Positions 50,810-60,359 of a DNA stretch of 64,000 bases are shown here, in pieces (the first letter of the stretch is position 1; every line of letters starts with the position of its first letter). The notes beneath the pieces were generated by a model that saw only the letters and a program-made list of their open reading frames with translations, did not search any database and was not told the DNA's origin. The stretch is from contig NZ_QPEP01000001.1 in NCBI RefSeq assembly GCF_003577475.1, forward strand, positions 17,830 to 81,829, given 5' to 3'. This DNA comes from Salinibius halmophilus (GTDB taxonomy: Bacteria > Pseudomonadota > Gammaproteobacteria > Pseudomonadales > Natronospirillaceae). A program made the position numbers and the translations under genes.

Positions 50810-52897
50810 ATGACTGATTTATCGAAATACAGAAACATCGGTATCTTTGCCCACGTAGACGCGGGTAAAACTACCACAACAGAGCGTATCCTTAAGCTGA
50901 CTGGTAAAATCCACAAGCTTGGTGAAGTACACGAAGGTGAATCAACGACTGACTTCATGGAACAGGAAGCAGAGCGTGGTATTACGATTCAGTCTGCTGC
51001 TGTAACTTGTGCGTGGAAAGACCACCGCTTAAACATCATTGACACACCAGGGCACGTTGACTTCACCGTTGAAGTTTACCGTTCTCTTAAAGTACTAGAC
51101 GGCGGCATCGGCGTATTCTGTGGTTCTGGTGGTGTTGAGCCTCAGTCTGAAACGAACTGGCGCTATGCGAACGATTCTGGCGTATCTCGCTTGATCTTCG
51201 TTAACAAACTAGACCGCCTAGGTGCAGACTTCCTACGCGTTGTAGACCAAGTTAAAAACGTTCTAGCGGCTAACCCACTAGTTATGACGCTACCAATTGG
51301 TCGCGAAGACGAGTTCTCTGGTGTTGTAGACCTACTAGAAAACAAAGCTTACATTTGGGACGAGTCTGGCCAGCCAGAAAACTACGAAATCACTGACGTT
51401 CCAGCTGATATGGAAGACGAAGTGGCTGAATGGCGCGAGAAGCTAATCGAAAGCGCTGTTGAGATCGACGACGACCTAATGATGGCGTACATGGAAGGCG
51501 AAGAGCCATCTATCGAAGACATCAAGCGTTGTATCCGTAAAGGTACACGTGACCTAACATTCTTCCCTACGTTCTGTGGCTCTGCTTTCAAGAACAAGGG
51601 TATGCAGCTAGTACTAGACGCAGTTGTTGACTACCTACCAAGCCCAACTGAGGTTGATCCACAGCCGCTTACAGACAAAGAAACTGGCGAGCCAACTGGT
51701 GAAGTAGCGACTGTAGACGCAGACCTACCACTAAAAGCACTAGCGTTCAAAATTATGGACGACCGTTTTGGTGCCCTAACGTTTATCCGCATTTACTCTG
51801 GCCGCATGAAGAAGGGTGACACCATCCTTAACTCTGCGACTGGCAAGACTGAGCGTATCGGCCGCATGGTTGAGATGCAGGCTGATGAGCGCAACGAGCT
51901 AACTGAAGCACAAGCTGGTGACATTATTGCCGTTGTTGGCATGAAGAACGTTCAGACTGGTCACACACTATGTGATCCGAAGCACGAATGTACGCTAGAA
52001 GCCATGATCTTCCCAGACCCAGTAATCTCGATTGCAGTGGCACCAAAAGACAAAGGCGCATCTGAGAAGATGGGTGTTGCGATTGGTAAGATGGTTGCTG
52101 AAGATCCATCATTCCAGGTTGAAACGGACGAAGATTCAGGTGAAACCATCCTTAAAGGCATGGGTGAACTTCACCTAGACATTAAGGTAGACATCCTGAA
52201 GCGTACTTATGGCGTTGAGCTAGAAGTAGGTCAGCCACAGGTTGCATACCGCGAAACCATTACTAAGCCAATTGAAGATAGCTACACGCACAAGAAGCAA
52301 TCTGGTGGTTCTGGTCAGTTCGGTAAGATCGACTACCGTATCAAACCAGGTGAGCAAGGTTCTGGCTTCACGTTTACTTCAACAGTTGTTGGCGGTAACG
52401 TACCTAAAGAGTTCTTCCCAGCAATTGAGAAGGGCTTCAAAGAGATGATGCAAACGGGTGTACTAGCTGGCTTCCCAGTACTAGACGTTGAAATCGAGCT
52501 TTACGATGGTGCTTACCACGCGGTTGACTCGTCTGCAGTAGCATTTGAGTTGGCAGCGCGTGGCGCATTCCGCCAGTCTATCCCGAAAGCAGGTGCACAA
52601 CTTCTTGAGCCTGTGATGAAGGTTGACGTGTTCTCTCCAGAAGACAACATTGGTGATGTGATTGGTGACTTGAACCGTCGTCGTGGCATGATCAAAGACC
52701 AAGAGCCAAACGCGACTGGCGTACGTGTTAAAGCGGATGTTCCACTATCTGAAATGTTCGGTTACATCGGCCACCTACGTACTATTACGTCAGGCCGTGG
52801 TCAGTTCTCTATGGAGTTCAGCCACTACGCGCCGTGCCCGAATAACGTTGCAGAAACAGTTATCGCGGAAGTTAAAGAGCGTAACGCTAAGAAGTAA
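50810..52897 (+). CDS. fusA: Elongation factor G, second type (FusA2)
   Basis: A 695-residue translational GTPase. It has Walker [14 protein letters not shown], switch [21 protein letters not shown] and [10 protein letters not shown]. The sequence [20 protein letters not shown] and the short N-terminus [17 protein letters not shown] match the second EF-G found in Vibrio and relatives (fusA2) rather than the EF-G of the str operon. No rpsL/rpsG neighbours are present, which supports that. Codon use is strongly biased, with many CTA leucines, suggesting high expression. It may act in translocation or in ribosome recycling. Confidence 0.9.
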   Translation: MTDLSKYRNIGIFAHVDAGKTTTTERILKLTGKIHKLGEVHEGESTTDFMEQEAERGITIQSAAVTCAWKDHRLNIIDTPGHVDFTVEVYRSLKVLDGGIGVFCGSGGVEPQSETNWRYANDSGVSRLIFVNKLDRLGADFLRVVDQVKNVLAANPLVMTLPIGREDEFSGVVDLLENKAYIWDESGQPENYEITDVPADMEDEVAEWREKLIESAVEIDDDLMMAYMEGEEPSIEDIKRCIRKGTRDLTFFPTFCGSAFKNKGMQLVLDAVVDYLPSPTEVDPQPLTDKETGEPTGEVATVDADLPLKALAFKIMDDRFGALTFIRIYSGRMKKGDTILNSATGKTERIGRMVEMQADERNELTEAQAGDIIAVVGMKNVQTGHTLCDPKHECTLEAMIFPDPVISIAVAPKDKGASEKMGVAIGKMVAEDPSFQVETDEDSGETILKGMGELHLDIKVDILKRTYGVELEVGQPQVAYRETITKPIEDSYTHKKQSGGSGQFGKIDYRIKPGEQGSGFTFTSTVVGGNVPKEFFPAIEKGFKEMMQTGVLAGFPVLDVEIELYDGAYHAVDSSAVAFELAARGAFRQSIPKAGAQLLEPVMKVDVFSPEDNIGDVIGDLNRRRGMIKDQEPNATGVRVKADVPLSEMFGYIGHLRTITSGRGQFSMEFSHYAPCPNNVAETVIAEVKERNAKK

Positions 52898-52913
52898 TCT
52901 TCTTACCGCTCTA

Positions 52914-52943
52914 AGAAACGCCCAGCTCATGCTGGGCGTTTCT
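52914..52943 (+). terminator. fusA2 terminator
   Basis: AGAAACGCCCAGC (52914-52926) and GCTGGGCGTTTCT (52931-52943) form a perfect 13-bp stem with loop TCAT. It begins 17 bases after the fusA2 stop. T-rich sequence is partly inside the stem (GTTTCTATTTG). Confidence 0.88.
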
Positions 52944-53156
52944 ATTTGTGCCCAGCCAGTATTCATTCATACAAAAGCCTAACACTGGCTACAATTCTTT
53001 CCACGCGCCTAATTATGCCAACCTGTTCTCATAGTTAGCGCTAAATATCTCACACAAACTTCCGCTGTTAATCAGATAAGTGAGCACTAATTCTCAATAC
53101 CCAAAAGCATACACGTAGTTATCCTTTTACAGCCTACCCTCAAGTGTTATTGCGGC

Positions 53157-53216
53157 TTTACATTGGTTTGTTTACATTGTTCGCGCGATAACAATGTAAA
53201 CGAGCAGGACTGCTCG
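53157..53216 (+). promoter_or_regulatory. Repeated TTTACATTG motif and hairpins upstream of the S8 protease
   Basis: TTTACATTG occurs at 53157 and again at 53171, 14 bases apart. The second copy is part of a perfect 12-bp inverted repeat, GTTTACATTGTT (53170-53181) and AACAATGTAAAC (53190-53201), with loop CGCGCGAT. A second hairpin CGAGCA-GGAC-TGCTCG (53201-53216) follows, then the ribosome site AGGAG (53218-53222). The rest of the 52898-53231 gap holds only the fusA2 terminator. Confidence 0.6.
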
Positions 53217-53231
53217 TAGGAGACAACAACA

Positions 53232-56200
53232 ATGCGAATGAAGCTCATCACAGCCGCCATAGCCAGCACCACGCTGTTTATGACAGGCTGCCAGGTGACT
53301 GATGGTAATGGCAACCCTATTGCCGTTATCACTACGTCACAACCAAGCGCGACCGCAGAGCCGACGGCGACTTCTGTCCCGACTGCTGCACCAACTGCAA
53401 CGCCAACTGCGACAGCAACACCGACCGCGACAGCAACACCGACTGCTACTGCAACACCGACCGCGACAGCAACACCGACTGCTACTGCAACGCCTACTGC
53501 GACAGCAACACCGACTGCGACAGCAACACCGACTGCGACAGCAACGCCGACTGCGACAGCAACACCGACTGCGACAGCAACACCGACTGCGACAGCAACG
53601 CCGACTGCGACAGCAACTCCGACTGCTACAGCAACTCCGACTGCTACGCCTACCTCTGCACCGGTACAGTGTGAGGCGCCAGAATTTAACCCTGCAGTAT
53701 GGGCAACATACAAGCTTGGTACACTAGTAACTTACCAAGGCAATATTTATAAGCTCGTCAGCCTTGGCAATGCCTATTGGGCACCAGACTCAGCGCCAGG
53801 CTCTATTGCTTGGGAACTAGTTGACAACTGTGGCGATACACAACCAACGCCAACCCAGGCACCGACTGCAACGCCGACAGCCACACCAACACAGGCGCCG
53901 ACTGCAACTCCAACTCAGGCGCCTACTGCAACACCAACAGCTACGGCAACACCAACGCAGATTCCGACCGCAACACCAGCACCAAACAACCCTGGTATTA
54001 CGCCAACGGTCATTGTTGCCCCACAAGACCCAGCCTGTGCGTCGGCAAAACCATATCAAGCCGGAAGCAGATATAGCCAAGGCGACTTTGTTACCTGGGT
54101 GAACAGCCGAACTCAATTAACCGAAGTTCATAAATGCATCAGCTCAGTATGGTGCAGTAGCTCAGGTTATGGTCCAGGAAGCATTTATCGAAACGGCGTA
54201 TGGGAGCTGCAAGACCAGTGCAATGGCACAGTCACGTTAAGCGGCCAGGCTTTAATCGCCGACTACTTCCAAGTAGACAGCGATACCCCGAATCCAAAAG
54301 CAACATTTGTTGATAACCACTCAACGGTTGACCGTTACCAGCCAGTCAATGAACTGGATGAGATTGCAGGCCATGTAGACAAAGCCAGCGACCCTGCCGA
54401 TGTGTTCACCAGCCAGTTAACAGCGGGCACCAGCATTTTGTTAACGCTTGCCGACACTGCCGCTAACTTTGACTTATATCTTGTTGATCTAAACGGCAAC
54501 ATTATCGATTCATCACTGGGCAATAACCAAGTTGAAGCAGTCACAGTTCCAACAACTGGCGAATACCGTGTAGTGGTAGAAGCCAGCCAAGGTAACGGCC
54601 TTTATAACCTAGTAATGGGTCAGCAGCCGGAGCAACTGGCGACGGGTACATATAGCGTAACGAGCGACTTCGAAGTTGCCACTGCACTTGTGCACAACCC
54701 TGCGCTCATGGAAAGTGCGACAGGTACGCCACTGGTGAACCCAATTGAGGAGATCGAGCTAGCACTACCAGAGTCAACCTCGGTCACTTATGGTTACCAG
54801 TTAACCGAAGCGCAAGCAGCGAAAAAAGCCACCTTGCAGGCAATTATTAACAAGCAACAGGTAATGCCAGAGCTATTGGTAGAGCCTAACTACATCTATA
54901 AAGCGCTGAATGTGTCTACCAACGACCCTTATGCGTCAAGCTTATGGGGTTTGAGCCAGATTCAAGTACCAGAAGCCTGGCAAATCACTACTGGTAATTC
55001 GGTGATTGGGCAAGATGTTGTCGTAGCGGTGATCGACACTGGTAGTGTATTACACCACCCAGACCACGGTGATGTAGTTGATGGCTATGACTTTATCAGC
55101 GACCCTGACCGTGCGCGCGATGGCGACGGCCGCGATAATAATGCTGACGACATCGGCGACAGCTCACAAAACCCAAGCTGGCATGGCACGCACGTAGCTG
55201 GCACCATTTCAGCCAAAGCCAACAATGGCATTGGGATTGTTGGGGTAAGCTGGAATGCCAAGATTATGCCACTGCGAGCGCTTGGTCAGAATGGTGGTTC
55301 ACTGCGCGATATTGCCGATGCTATTTATTATGCCGCTGGCATTCGCTCGGGTAACGGCCCGGTACCAAGCCGTAAAGCCGATATTATCAACATGAGCTTA
55401 GGTGGCGAAGGCGAGAGTGAAATTTATCGTCAAGCGGTTGCGGCAGCGCGCCAGCAAGGTGTTATTGTTGTGGCCGCAGCCGGTAACGATGGCGACTTCC
55501 GCTTTAACTACCCAGCTTCAACACAAGGCGTTATCTCTGTTGGTGCAACAGGTAACGACGGCAAGCGGGCTTACTACTCGAACTACAACAGCCAAGTAGA
55601 TATTTCTGCGCCAGGTGGCAACCGTCGTGTCGACAGCCGTATTATGTCGCTGATTGCTGAAAATGACCGTGCTCGCACACCAACTTATGCGGCCTACCAA
55701 GGTACATCGATGGCAACACCTCATGTTGCGGGCGTGATTGCATTGATGAAAGCAGTGAACCCAGACCTAACGCCAGATCAGGTTGATGAGCTCATTGCCA
55801 GCGGTGCAATTGTTGATGACTTGGGCGCACGTGGGCGTGACAACGAGTTTGGCCATGGCCAAATTAACGCAGTGAAAGCTGTTCGTGCAGCACAAGACAT
55901 GGCTGTGCCGCAAGATGGCTTAGTGTTCGACACCCGTGAACTGCGCTTTGATGTCAACACCGACACTCTAACGCTAAACATTAGCACCCGCGGCGCTGGC
56001 GAACTGGCATCAATCCGCGCAAACCAAAGCTGGTTGAGCATTACGCCAAACAATGTTACAGCCGATGGCCTAGGTGACTACCAAGTTGCGATTGACCGTT
56101 CACAGCTAACCACTGGTGTTTACCAAGCACAAGTGACCGTGACCGATAAAGCGAACAACGAGTATCCAGTATCGGTGATCGCATCGGTACGCGTGGCGAC

Positions 56201-56480
56201 TCGTATTGGTGGCGATGTCGGCGCGCTGGAGTTAGTTGTTCTCAACAGCCAAACGAATGAACTGGCTGCGAGCCAAACACTAACGGCGGAAAACGGCTAC
56301 CGCTGGAGCTTGCCAATTAACCGTGGCACCTACCAAGTTCTGATTGGTGGCGACATGAATGGCAATAACACCATTTGTGAAGCGTACGAGCCATGTGGCA
56401 TGTTGCTTAACGGCAACACGATGCGCGACCTACCGCTGCAGAGTGATGTAGAAGTGTACTTGCCAATTACGCTTCGTTAA
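53232..56480 (+). CDS. S8 serine protease lipoprotein with linker repeats and binding modules
   Basis: A 1082-residue protein. Lipobox FMTGC (Cys20) indicates lipid anchoring. The linker at about 36-145 contains 13 copies of TPTATA. A small Cys-bounded module (147-200; PAVWATYKLGTLVTYQGNIYKL) resembles carbohydrate-binding CBM5/12 modules, and after a second linker there is another (269-330). Residues about 335-475 look like a PPC domain. A propeptide-like stretch (VEPNYIYKA) precedes a subtilisin domain with Asp602 (VIDTG), His651 (HGTHVAG), Asn752 (AAGND) and Ser826 (GTSMATPHVAG). A C-terminal beta region follows. The complete catalytic set predicts an active, possibly chitin-associated, secreted protease. 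Confidence 0.88.
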   Translation: MRMKLITAAIASTTLFMTGCQVTDGNGNPIAVITTSQPSATAEPTATSVPTAAPTATPTATATPTATATPTATATPTATATPTATATPTATATPTATATPTATATPTATATPTATATPTATATPTATATPTATATPTATPTSAPVQCEAPEFNPAVWATYKLGTLVTYQGNIYKLVSLGNAYWAPDSAPGSIAWELVDNCGDTQPTPTQAPTATPTATPTQAPTATPTQAPTATPTATATPTQIPTATPAPNNPGITPTVIVAPQDPACASAKPYQAGSRYSQGDFVTWVNSRTQLTEVHKCISSVWCSSSGYGPGSIYRNGVWELQDQCNGTVTLSGQALIADYFQVDSDTPNPKATFVDNHSTVDRYQPVNELDEIAGHVDKASDPADVFTSQLTAGTSILLTLADTAANFDLYLVDLNGNIIDSSLGNNQVEAVTVPTTGEYRVVVEASQGNGLYNLVMGQQPEQLATGTYSVTSDFEVATALVHNPALMESATGTPLVNPIEEIELALPESTSVTYGYQLTEAQAAKKATLQAIINKQQVMPELLVEPNYIYKALNVSTNDPYASSLWGLSQIQVPEAWQITTGNSVIGQDVVVAVIDTGSVLHHPDHGDVVDGYDFISDPDRARDGDGRDNNADDIGDSSQNPSWHGTHVAGTISAKANNGIGIVGVSWNAKIMPLRALGQNGGSLRDIADAIYYAAGIRSGNGPVPSRKADIINMSLGGEGESEIYRQAVAAARQQGVIVVAAAGNDGDFRFNYPASTQGVISVGATGNDGKRAYYSNYNSQVDISAPGGNRRVDSRIMSLIAENDRARTPTYAAYQGTSMATPHVAGVIALMKAVNPDLTPDQVDELIASGAIVDDLGARGRDNEFGHGQINAVKAVRAAQDMAVPQDGLVFDTRELRFDVNTDTLTLNISTRGAGELASIRANQSWLSITPNNVTADGLGDYQVAIDRSQLTTGVYQAQVTVTDKANNEYPVSVIASVRVATRIGGDVGALELVVLNSQTNELAASQTLTAENGYRWSLPINRGTYQVLIGGDMNGNNTICEAYEPCGMLLNGNTMRDLPLQSDVEVYLPITLR
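53400..53633 (+). repeat. 18-bp tandem repeat, 13 copies, within the protease gene
   Basis: Thirteen 18-base units encode TPTATA. Changes between units are almost all at third codon positions (ACA/ACG/ACT, CCG/CCA/CCT, GCG/GCT). The uninterrupted frame means that gain or loss of units would change linker length but not the frame. Confidence 0.9.
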
Positions 56481-56495
56481 GGCCTTCCATGCCTA

Positions 56496-56521
56496 GCAGT
56501 CAGCACTTAGGTGCTGACTGC
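56496..56521. terminator. Perfect 11-bp hairpin between convergent protease and VOC genes
   Basis: GCAGTCAGCAC (56496-56506) and GTGCTGACTGC (56511-56521) with a TTAG loop. It starts 16 bases past the protease stop and overlaps the last codons of the VOC gene. It lacks a clear T tract, so it may be a stability or bidirectional barrier element. Confidence 0.55.
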
Positions 56522-56919
56522 ACCACCTCGTATAGCTCCAACGGCAGGCCATCGGGGTCGGCAAAAAAGGTAAATCTTGCTTGTGTATAGGGGTCAACCC
56601 GCACGGGCTCCACCGCTACCCCTGCTGCTTCTAAGTGGGACACCCACGCATCTAAATCATCGATAGCAAACGCCAAATGGCGAAGCCCCTGCGCTTCTGG
56701 ACGTGAAGGCCGTTTGGGGGCACCAGGAAAGCTAAACAGCTCAATTTGGCGGCCATCTGCTAGGGCTAAGTCTAACTTGTAAGAATCACGCTCGGCGCGG
56801 TAGTTTTCGGCAATCACTTGCAGGCCTAAGATACGGCAGTAGAAAACTTTGCTGCGCTGGTAGTCGCTAGCAATAATGGCAATGTGGTGGATCGCCAACG
56901 GTGGTGCTGAATTGGTCAT
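56500..56919 (-). CDS. VOC-family protein, YaeR-like (GloA2)
   Basis: A 139-residue vicinal-oxygen-chelate protein. IHHIAIIASDYQRSKVFYCRILGL, IELFSFPGAPKRPSRPEA, GLRHLAFAIDDLDAWV and FFADPDGLPLELYE match E. coli YaeR closely. The probable metal ligands are a His near the start (HHIAI), a His in LRHLAF and a Glu in PLELYE. Catalytic role is not established for the family. It lies downstream of the DUF1801 gene (12-base gap). Confidence 0.85.
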   Translation of the reverse strand: MTNSAPPLAIHHIAIIASDYQRSKVFYCRILGLQVIAENYRAERDSYKLDLALADGRQIELFSFPGAPKRPSRPEAQGLRHLAFAIDDLDAWVSHLEAAGVAVEPVRVDPYTQARFTFFADPDGLPLELYEVVQSAPKC

Positions 56920-56931
56920 GGAATTATCAGG

Positions 56932-57366
56932 TTATGGACGAAAGTCCCACTGTACCTGATATCTTTGGTTCATTTCATCTACACCACGCTGAATAATTTC
57001 CTTAAGCACACCTAGATCGACATGCTCTAAACGGGTGAGGTACAAGCAGCCTTTACCAATTTTGTGCTTGCCTAAGCGGGATAACTCGTCTGTTAGGTCT
57101 TGATAGCCTGGCATGACATAACAAACCAGATTTGCCTTGCGCACAGCCATACCAGTAGCAAAAAACTGCTCTTCTGATTTTCCGCAAAGATACGTATAAC
57201 GCCCAAAACCAATCAAACTATCGCCCCAGACAACAGGCGTTGCGCCAGTCACCTCAGTAATCAAAGACAACAGGGCTTCACCGTCTGCCTTGCGAAAATC
57301 CGGCGCATTGGCGTTATGAATCACTTCCAGTGGGTCAACGTGAGTGGGCTGAGTTTTATTAGCCAT
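56932..57366 (-). CDS. DUF1801-type protein
   Basis: A 144-residue cytoplasmic protein. The sequence RKADGEALLSLITEVTGATPVVWGDSLIGFGRYTY fits the DUF1801/YdhG-like fold (part shown: GDSLIGFGRYTY), and the rest includes KHKIGKGCLYLTRLEHVDLGVLKEII. The function of this family is unknown. It is followed after 12 bases by the VOC gene. A repeat pair lies just upstream. Confidence 0.65.
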   Translation of the reverse strand: MANKTQPTHVDPLEVIHNANAPDFRKADGEALLSLITEVTGATPVVWGDSLIGFGRYTYLCGKSEEQFFATGMAVRKANLVCYVMPGYQDLTDELSRLGKHKIGKGCLYLTRLEHVDLGVLKEIIQRGVDEMNQRYQVQWDFRP

Positions 57367-57390
57367 GCGAACACCATATATGGATTATAA

Positions 57391-57477
57391 GTAGGTTGCA
57401 CGGCGCGTGTTTTTGCACCGGGCAACTCGTATTGCCACCGATCAATGTTTCCCGAACCTGCGGTTCGTTAAACCTAC
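57391..57477 (+). repeat. Palindromic repeat unit 1 with terminal inverted repeats
   Basis: An 87-bp element bounded by GTAGGTT and AACCTAC. Internal hairpin CGAACC (57453-57458), loop TGC, GGTTCG (57462-57467). It is nearly identical to the following unit and related to the copy at 10535-10664. Confidence 0.75.
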
Positions 57478-57561
57478 TATAGGTTGCACGGCGCGTTTTT
57501 GCCGAGCAACTCGTATCGCCATCGATCAATGTTTCCCAAACCTGCGGTTTGTAAAACCTAC
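57478..57561 (+). repeat. Palindromic repeat unit 2
   Basis: An 84-bp direct repeat of the preceding unit, ending in AAAACCTAC. Its hairpin is CAAACC (57537-57542), TGC, GGTTTG (57546-57551), so both stem arms changed together relative to unit 1. The last bases supply the stop codon (TAG on the minus strand) of the gene at 57558. Confidence 0.75.
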
Positions 57562-58385
57562 TGCACTGCCGTTTTACTATCCGATAATTGTTTGCCAAGT
57601 GTTGCGAGCATGCCTTTTACGGCTTGCTCGTTACCGGTTGATTTTTTCGCAACCGCCGCAGCTATCGCGTATAGATCTTCGCAGAAGGCGCGGTACTCGC
57701 TTGGTTCTTTTTCTTTCAGCAAGGTTTGTGCTTTTTGAATACCAGCCAACACCTCGAGTGGTGTTTTTGGCGAATGAGCAATAATTTCCTGCATCAGCGG
57801 GCCAGCATGAGCGAGCGCCAACTGAGTGACCTTGCCTTCCGCTTTCGTTGGATCGGCTAGGTATTTAGAGAACACCGCGAGCTTTTCATCATCATAATTG
57901 CCATCGGCACCGCCAATGGTAACAAATGCCAACACAGGCGCTTTCACGATGTCTAACCACTGCAGGCGGGTGAATGGGCCTACTGCACCTAAGCGGCTTT
58001 GAACTTGGCGCGCCATAATTGGGCGGTCGAAGGCGACCGGGTTGCCATCTTGCCAAGTGTAACGCTGAGCAATCACAGCCCCCTGTGCATCTTGGTCGGA
58101 ACCAAACTCAACCATAATGGCTTTGTACTTTTCGCCTTCTACGCCAACTTCGGCGTCCCACACCACAGCATACAAAGATAGCTCATCAACCTTGTCGTTG
58201 ATTAGGTTTTGCGCCTCGGCAAACGCCTCTTCTAGGCTGTTGGCAGTGAGCGGGTCTGTTTTTGGTTCGTTGTCACCTTGCTGGGTAAATAGCAAAGGTT
58301 GAAATACTTTTTGTTGGTCAAGCACGCTTAAACTGCGGCTAAAGGCAGTTTCAATAAACGACTCAAGAGCTTCTGAATTAATCAC
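57558..58385 (-). CDS. Uncharacterised protein, 275 residues
   Basis: No family was firmly recognised. It is a soluble protein without signal peptide. The middle part (AVVWDAEVGVEGEKYKAIMVEFGS) looks like a beta domain. The C-terminal half (GADGNYDDEKLAVFSKYL, then CEDLYAIAAAVAKKS) is helical and recalls TerB-like folds with their GADGxxDxxE motif, but the match is weak. It lies between an ABC exporter gene upstream (56-base gap) and a palindromic repeat, which provides its stop codon. The two genes might be co-transcribed. Confidence 0.6.
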   Translation of the reverse strand: MINSEALESFIETAFSRSLSVLDQQKVFQPLLFTQQGDNEPKTDPLTANSLEEAFAEAQNLINDKVDELSLYAVVWDAEVGVEGEKYKAIMVEFGSDQDAQGAVIAQRYTWQDGNPVAFDRPIMARQVQSRLGAVGPFTRLQWLDIVKAPVLAFVTIGGADGNYDDEKLAVFSKYLADPTKAEGKVTQLALAHAGPLMQEIIAHSPKTPLEVLAGIQKAQTLLKEKEPSEYRAFCEDLYAIAAAVAKKSTGNEQAVKGMLATLGKQLSDSKTAVQ

Positions 58386-58440
58386 CTAACGTGCTCCTAT
58401 TTCTTTTGTTTTTCGTTGTGCACTTTACTGCTTTTTTTAT

Positions 58441-60252
58441 CTAGATGCTGCTATTGGCAACAACTTTTTGATCTAAGTCCGGCTTTTCTGGTGTTGCTTG
58501 CTCGTTAAACTGCAAGCTTGCCAACTTGGCATACAGCTCAGACGATTGCATCAGCTCGTTATGGCTCCCCTGAGCTTTGAGCTCACCGTCCTGTAGCAAC
58601 AGAATTCGGTCAACATTTTTCACTGTGGCCAGGCGGTGGGCGATAATAATGGTGGTACGCCCCTGCATCAGTTTTTCTAGTGCTTGCTGCACTAAGTGCT
58701 CGCTTTGCGCGTCGAGCGCACTGGTTGCTTCATCGAGTAACAGCAACTCAGGATTCGCCAAAATGGCGCGCGCAATCACAATGCGCTGCTTCTGGCCGCC
58801 ACTTAGGCGCACACCATTCTCACCTAAATAACTGCCATAGCCTTCGGGCAAACGCTCAATAAACTCATGCGCATTGGCCGCTTTTGCCGCCGCCAATACT
58901 TGTTCATCACTGGCGTTGGGGTTGCCATAGCGAATGTTGTGCCAAACATCAGCGCTAAACAATACCGGCTGCTGTGGCACCAATGCAATGTGTTGGCGAA
59001 TATCGGCCAGCGATTGCTCTCGCACATCCACTTGGTTTATCGCAATACTGCCTTGCTGCGGGTCATAAAAGCGCAGTAGTAGCTCAAATAAAGTTGATTT
59101 ACCCGCCCCACTTGGGCCCACTAATGCAACGGTTTCGTTACGGGCAATGGCCAGCGTTAAGGCATTCAACGCTTTCTCGTTTGGCCGGCTTGGATAGCTG
59201 AAGTTAACCTGGTCAAAACTAACATGGGTGGGCGCGTTAAAGTTCGGCGCAAGCGGCGCTTGTGGCGATTGAATATCAGACTCCACAGCAAGCAGCTCCA
59301 TTAACCGCTCGGTTGCCCCGGCGGCACGCTGCAGCTCGCCTATAATTTCTGAGATCGACGCCACCCCCATTGCGACCATTACAGCATAAAACAAGAAAGC
59401 CGCTAACTCACCACCACTCATAGCGCCGGTCATCACATCGCGGCCACCAATCCACACCATAAAACCAATAGCAATGAACGACAGCGAAATGGCAACGGCA
59501 ATCAGTGCTGCACGCTGGCGAATGCGCGCTTTGGCAACATCGAGCGCGGCATCCACTTCAGTATTAAACGCTTGGTTTTCAAAATCTTGTCGGTGATAGC
59601 TTTGCACCACCTTCATTTGCTGAATAATCTCACCAGCGTAGGTGCCCACATCAGCAATACGATCTTGGCTAGATTTCGACAGCTCGCGCACACGCTTGCC
59701 ATAAATAATGATAGGTAGCAGTACAATCGGCACACTTAGTAGCACAATGGCCGTGAGTTTAATGTTGGTAATCAGCAACATCACAATGCCCACCAACATG
59801 GTTAAAAATGAGCGCAAGGCGAACGACACCGACGACCCAATAATGGATTGCAATAAGGTGGTGTCGGTCGTTAAGCGCGACATAATTTCGCCGCTGCGGT
59901 TTTCTTCAAAATAACTAGGGTGCAGGGTGACCAAGTGGCGGAAAACCGAACGGCGAATATCCGCCGTTACGTACTCGCCAAGCGAGGTGACCCAATAAAA
60001 CCTCAGGTAGGTGGCAACAGCCAATACAACAACTACAGCCACCATAATAATCAGCGCTTGGTTTAACACCTCTAGCGACTGAGCAATGAGTCCCTGATCG
60101 ATCACCACTCGCAAGCCCTGACCAATTGAAGCGTTGATTGCAGTGGTGACCAACAGCGCTGCCAAAGCGGCAAACAGGCGCATTCGGTAAGGTTTGATAT
60201 ATGGCCAAAGGTTGCGCAAAACGCTGATTGGTCGTTTTTGATCTGCCATCAC
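58441..60252 (-). CDS. MsbA-type ABC exporter (half-transporter)
   Basis: A 603-residue ABC exporter with six N-terminal membrane helices (about 20-310) and a C-terminal ATPase. Motifs: Walker A GPSGAGKST, Q-loop VPQQPVLF, signature LSGGQKQRIVIARAIL, Walker B LLLLDEATSALD and switch His in IIAHRLATV. It works as a homodimer; likely substrates are lipids, peptides or drugs, which cannot be told from sequence. MsbA itself is normally next to lpxK, absent here, so the general name is preferred. The upstream ATG at 60252 gives MMADQKRP. Confidence 0.88.
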   Translation of the reverse strand: MMADQKRPISVLRNLWPYIKPYRMRLFAALAALLVTTAINASIGQGLRVVIDQGLIAQSLEVLNQALIIMVAVVVVLAVATYLRFYWVTSLGEYVTADIRRSVFRHLVTLHPSYFEENRSGEIMSRLTTDTTLLQSIIGSSVSFALRSFLTMLVGIVMLLITNIKLTAIVLLSVPIVLLPIIIYGKRVRELSKSSQDRIADVGTYAGEIIQQMKVVQSYHRQDFENQAFNTEVDAALDVAKARIRQRAALIAVAISLSFIAIGFMVWIGGRDVMTGAMSGGELAAFLFYAVMVAMGVASISEIIGELQRAAGATERLMELLAVESDIQSPQAPLAPNFNAPTHVSFDQVNFSYPSRPNEKALNALTLAIARNETVALVGPSGAGKSTLFELLLRFYDPQQGSIAINQVDVREQSLADIRQHIALVPQQPVLFSADVWHNIRYGNPNASDEQVLAAAKAANAHEFIERLPEGYGSYLGENGVRLSGGQKQRIVIARAILANPELLLLDEATSALDAQSEHLVQQALEKLMQGRTTIIIAHRLATVKNVDRILLLQDGELKAQGSHNELMQSSELYAKLASLQFNEQATPEKPDLDQKVVANSSI

Positions 60253-60359
60253 TGAGACTCCAGCTGATACTAGGGGTGGTGTTATTTTGGCAGGATAACA
60301 CCCTGTAATGTTGTATTATGGGGGCATGTTGAGTGAAATCGAGTCAGAACAGGATTTTT

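Noticed and set aside
53147..53713. A 188-codon antisense frame full of VAVGVA repeats opposite the protease linker
   Set aside because: It is the mirror of the 18-bp repeat; it has no ribosome site or family resemblance and lies over the protease start.
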